From CAZTXD01 sp964617995 (GTDB lineage: Bacteria > Actinomycetota > Acidimicrobiia > Spongiisociales > ZC4RG35), in assembly GCA_964617995.1 (NCBI GenBank), contig CAZTXD010000141.1, positions 1 to 9,214 on the forward strand: 9,214 bases of DNA. Reading direction: 5' to 3'. A program made the position numbers and the translations under genes. Shown piece by piece: positions 7,325-9,214 of this stretch (position 1 is the stretch's first letter; each line of letters begins with the position of its first letter). The notes under the pieces were generated by a model. That model did no database searches. It was given only the letters and a program-made list of their open reading frames with translations, and was not told where the DNA came from.

Positions 7325-8344
7325 TCACACCTCGATGTCGAGGCCCACATCGGCCGGAAGCCAGGAGGCGTCCCAGTAGGCCTCCACCCTGCGAGCAAAC
7401 CGGCTCGGCTTCTCGGCGTAGACCTTCGATCCGACGATGGCTGCCGACGCCCGCAGCTCGGCCCGGCGGTGCTGAGCGAGAGCGGCCAGGAGCGACCGCT
7501 CCACCGGATCCCGACAGAGATCGGGGTCGACGGCCAGCAAGGAGAGGAGATCCGCCAGGTCGTGCTCGTCGCCCAGCAGGTCCCCGAGCCGGCTCGAGGC
7601 CCGGGCGGCTCCACCGATCACTTCGGGCCACAGTGGCTCGAGAACCTCCAACTGGTGTCGCAGGTACTTGACTCGCTTCCTCCACAGATGAAAGCGAGCC
7701 GTGGAAGGAGAGGCGTACGCCTGCCTCATCTCCTGGCGCCCGCGGCGATAGGTGTCGGTGAGACCCATCCCCACGGATCGGAAGCGATCCGGGATCGACG
7801 ACCCGTAGGCACGACCCTCAGCCTCCTCGACGGCCCAACCGGCGAACCGCGACCGGGTCCGCTCGAGGATCGTGATGACCCGGTCGACGGCGTCCCCTTC
7901 TTCGAGAAGCGACTTGCGGATGCGGCTGGCCCTCGATTCGAGACGCTCGCCGAGCGCATGGAAGGTGTGATCTCCCAGCGCACCGTCGAAGCGCGACGCA
8001 AGGGTCGTCACGGTCTCGACGGTGACGATGGCGTCCCGAACCGGAGCCACGAGACGAGCGGTGTCCCTGAGGGTGCGATTCTCGAACCGGTAGATGCGAT
8101 CACCGAGACGGGGTCGCACCAGGCGCAGTATCGCCCGTATCCGCTTCATCGCCTTGCGTGCCTCGTGGATTCCGGCGGCGATGTCGGTGGTCGGGCCCCT
8201 CAGGCCGTCGAGGGCCAGGTCGCACTGTTCCACGCTGATGCGGCGCAGACCGACGGCCAGTGGTTCCCTCGGCCCCAGCTCGAAGCCTTCTCCTGACACC
8301 GCCGGAAGATACCGGGTTCGCTGGACGTCCGGGTGCAGCTCCAC
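7325..8344 (-). CDS. CHAD domain-containing protein
   Basis: A soluble, highly charged alpha-helical protein of 339 aa with the two-fold pattern of CHAD domains (conserved histidine alpha-helical domain). The first motif is IHEARKAMKRIRAIL (His60 followed by spaced Lys/Arg). The second is FHLWRKRVKYLRHQLEVL (His219, with His230), followed by LGDLLGDEHDL (253-263, His261). CHAD proteins are known to bind inorganic polyphosphate through these basic helices, and some locate to polyphosphate granules. There is no CYTH (triphosphatase) domain, with which CHAD is often fused, so this is a stand-alone CHAD protein and no catalytic activity is predicted. The GTG start at 8344 has no RBS but has TAGCCT 7 bases upstream; GTG at Val16 is an alternative start. 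It is the first gene of a unit with the ABC exporter, 45 bases away, and diverges from the NUDIX gene. Its cellular role is not known from sequence. Confidence 0.85.
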   Translation of the reverse strand: MELHPDVQRTRYLPAVSGEGFELGPREPLAVGLRRISVEQCDLALDGLRGPTTDIAAGIHEARKAMKRIRAILRLVRPRLGDRIYRFENRTLRDTARLVAPVRDAIVTVETVTTLASRFDGALGDHTFHALGERLESRASRIRKSLLEEGDAVDRVITILERTRSRFAGWAVEEAEGRAYGSSIPDRFRSVGMGLTDTYRRGRQEMRQAYASPSTARFHLWRKRVKYLRHQLEVLEPLWPEVIGGAARASSRLGDLLGDEHDLADLLSLLAVDPDLCRDPVERSLLAALAQHRRAELRASAAIVGSKVYAEKPSRFARRVEAYWDASWLPADVGLDIEV

Positions 8345-8373
8345 GGGTCGCAGGCTACCTACCCTGGTCTCCC
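8345..8373. promoter_or_regulatory. Compact divergent promoter region (CHAD / NUDIX)
   Basis: Only 29 bases separate two divergent start codons. On the plus strand TACCCT (8360-8365) is 8 bases before the ATG at 8374. On the minus strand TAGCCT (bases 8357-8352) is 7 bases before the GTG at 8344. Neither start has a Shine-Dalgarno sequence, so both genes are probably transcribed as leaderless mRNAs, as is common in actinobacteria. Any -35 elements would lie inside the opposite coding sequence; none is convincing. The two -10 elements are so close that the promoters should compete or be co-regulated. Confidence 0.45.
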
Positions 8374-8826
8374 ATGAGATCAGCAGGGGTGCTCCCCTAT
8401 CGAAACGATCCCCGGCTCGAGGTGCTCATCGCCCATCCCGGAGGTCCTTTCTGGGCCCGGAAGGACGCGGGCGCCTGGTCACTCATCAAGGGGCTAATCG
8501 ACGACGACGAAGCTCCCATGGAGGCGGCGCGCAGGGAGTTCCGCGAGGAGACGGGATGGGACCCTCCTGCCGACCCATGGCTGGACCTGGGCGAGGTTCG
8601 CCTCCGCTCCGGGAAGACGGTGATCGGGTGGGCTGCTCCGGGCGAATACGACCCCGGGGCGCTGGTACCGGGAGAGTTCACGATGTCGCTGAGAGGCAAG
8701 GAGGTCACCTTCCCGGAGATAGATCGCGTGGAGTGGTTCGACACCGAGACTGCCCGCACGAAGCTGAACCCCGTTTATGGAGTGTTTCTCGATCGGCTGG
8801 AACGTCAGCTGTCGGTGGCGGGTTGA
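8374..8826 (+). CDS. NUDIX hydrolase, COG4119-like
   Basis: A 150-aa NUDIX pyrophosphohydrolase. The signature GX5EX7REUXEEXGU is complete at residues 40-62: Gly40, Glu46, Arg54-Glu55, Glu58-Glu59, Gly61, Trp62. These Glu residues bind the catalytic Mg2+. The N-terminal SAGVLPYR and the following VLIAHPGGPFWARKDAGAWS resemble the COG4119 group of predicted NTP pyrophosphohydrolases. In that group this segment usually continues as SIPKGE; here it reads SLIKGL, so the Pro and Glu are lost. NUDIX enzymes cleave nucleoside diphosphates linked to another moiety (NTPs, dinucleoside polyphosphates, ADP-ribose and others); the substrate cannot be assigned. The ATG at 8374 is preferred over the upstream open frame, which would overlap the CHAD gene, because homology begins here and a -10-like hexamer is well placed. 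The msrB gene follows after 20 bases, probably in the same transcript. Confidence 0.85.
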   Translation: MRSAGVLPYRNDPRLEVLIAHPGGPFWARKDAGAWSLIKGLIDDDEAPMEAARREFREETGWDPPADPWLDLGEVRLRSGKTVIGWAAPGEYDPGALVPGEFTMSLRGKEVTFPEIDRVEWFDTETARTKLNPVYGVFLDRLERQLSVAG

Positions 8827-8846
8827 ACAACACGGAGGTGATCGAA

Positions 8847-9214
8847 ATGAGTGACTTGCCGACCACGGAGGCCGAGTGGCGTGAACGGCTCGACCCGGAG
8901 CAGTATCAAGTGCTGCGTCGGGCCGGGACCGAGCAGGCCTTCACCGGACGCTACTGGGACGAGCACCGGGACGGCACCTACAGGTGCGCCGGATGCGGCG
9001 AGCCCTTGTTCTCGTCGGACACGAAGTTCGAGTCGGGCTCGGGCTGGCCGAGCTTCTTCGAGGCCCTGGACGACGAGAAGATCGAAGAGGAGGATGACCG
9101 TTCCTACGGCATGGTACGCACCGAGGTGAAATGCGCCCGGTGCGGAGGACATCTGGGGCACCTATTCCCCGACGGCCCGCAGCCGACCGGTCTGCGCTAT
9201 TGCATCAACTCGGC
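8847..9214 (+). CDS. msrB: Peptide-methionine (R)-S-oxide reductase MsrB, 3' truncated by window end
   Basis: MsrB reduces the R-epimer of methionine sulfoxide in oxidised proteins, usually with thioredoxin as reductant. The 122 visible codons include the zinc site (Cys47 and Cys50 in RCAGCG, Cys96 and Cys99 in KCARCG), SGWPSF (65-70), GHLGHLFPDGPQPTG (101-115) and the catalytic Cys119 in RYCINS. About the last 10-20 residues lie beyond the window; no frameshift is seen. The position before GWPSF, Cys in SGCGWPSF of E. coli MsrB where it can act as resolving Cys, is Ser65 here, and no other free Cys is visible. GGAGGTG at 8834-8840 is a strong RBS 6 bases before the ATG. There is no signal peptide, so it is cytoplasmic. 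Probable co-transcription with the NUDIX gene suggests a small repair or housekeeping unit; this is inference. Confidence 0.93.
   Translation, partial: MSDLPTTEAEWRERLDPEQYQVLRRAGTEQAFTGRYWDEHRDGTYRCAGCGEPLFSSDTKFESGSGWPSFFEALDDEKIEEEDDRSYGMVRTEVKCARCGGHLGHLFPDGPQPTGLRYCINS

Noticed and set aside
6534..7685. 383-codon minus-strand open frame spanning the end of the CHAD gene and the start of the ABC gene
   Set aside because: Arg/Gly/Pro-rich shadow crossing two well-supported genes in another frame; no recognisable domain.
8260..8373. Upstream extension of the NUDIX frame starting at 8260
   Set aside because: It would overlap the CHAD coding sequence by 85 bases, and family similarity starts at the ATG at 8374.

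Overview
The window is a GC-rich bacterial chromosomal segment with tightly packed genes, frequent GTG starts, and several genes whose start codon lacks a Shine-Dalgarno sequence but has a TANNNT hexamer 7-8 bases upstream. Together these suggest a high-GC actinobacterium. An Acidimicrobiia-like lineage is a guess; no marker gene here settles it. I see no tRNA, rRNA, CRISPR array, insertion sequence or phage gene.

Layout. (1) Positions 1-138 are a leader with a candidate promoter and an imperfect inverted repeat. (2) Positions 139-3593, plus strand, are a two-gene fatty-acid beta-oxidation operon. It encodes a FadI-type thiolase (433 aa) and a FadJ-type enoyl-CoA hydratase/3-hydroxyacyl-CoA dehydrogenase (715 aa), in the gene order of E. 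coli fadIJ. The products should form a trifunctional complex that performs the last three steps of each beta-oxidation cycle. (3) A 42-base convergent gap holds a GC-rich hairpin. (4) Positions 8344-3636, minus strand, are three genes reading leftward: a CHAD-domain protein, then two ABC exporter half-transporters that overlap by 4 bases. The two half-transporters have complementary lesions in their ATPase motifs, as expected of a heterodimeric exporter with one consensus and one degenerate ATP site. (5) Positions 8374-9214, plus strand, start divergently from the CHAD gene across only 29 bases. They hold a NUDIX hydrolase of the COG4119 type and a 3'-truncated msrB (methionine-R-sulfoxide reductase).

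These are recognisable families; I found no clearly undescribed system. The most interesting points are the asymmetric ABC pair with an extra acidic insert in one subunit, the CHAD gene leading that transcription unit, the repeated leaderless-start architecture, a possible operator over the fadIJ start site, and an MsrB with Ser where many family members have the resolving Cys. The exporter's substrate cannot be read from the sequence. Its position beside fadIJ invites a lipid hypothesis, but the two units converge and need not be linked.
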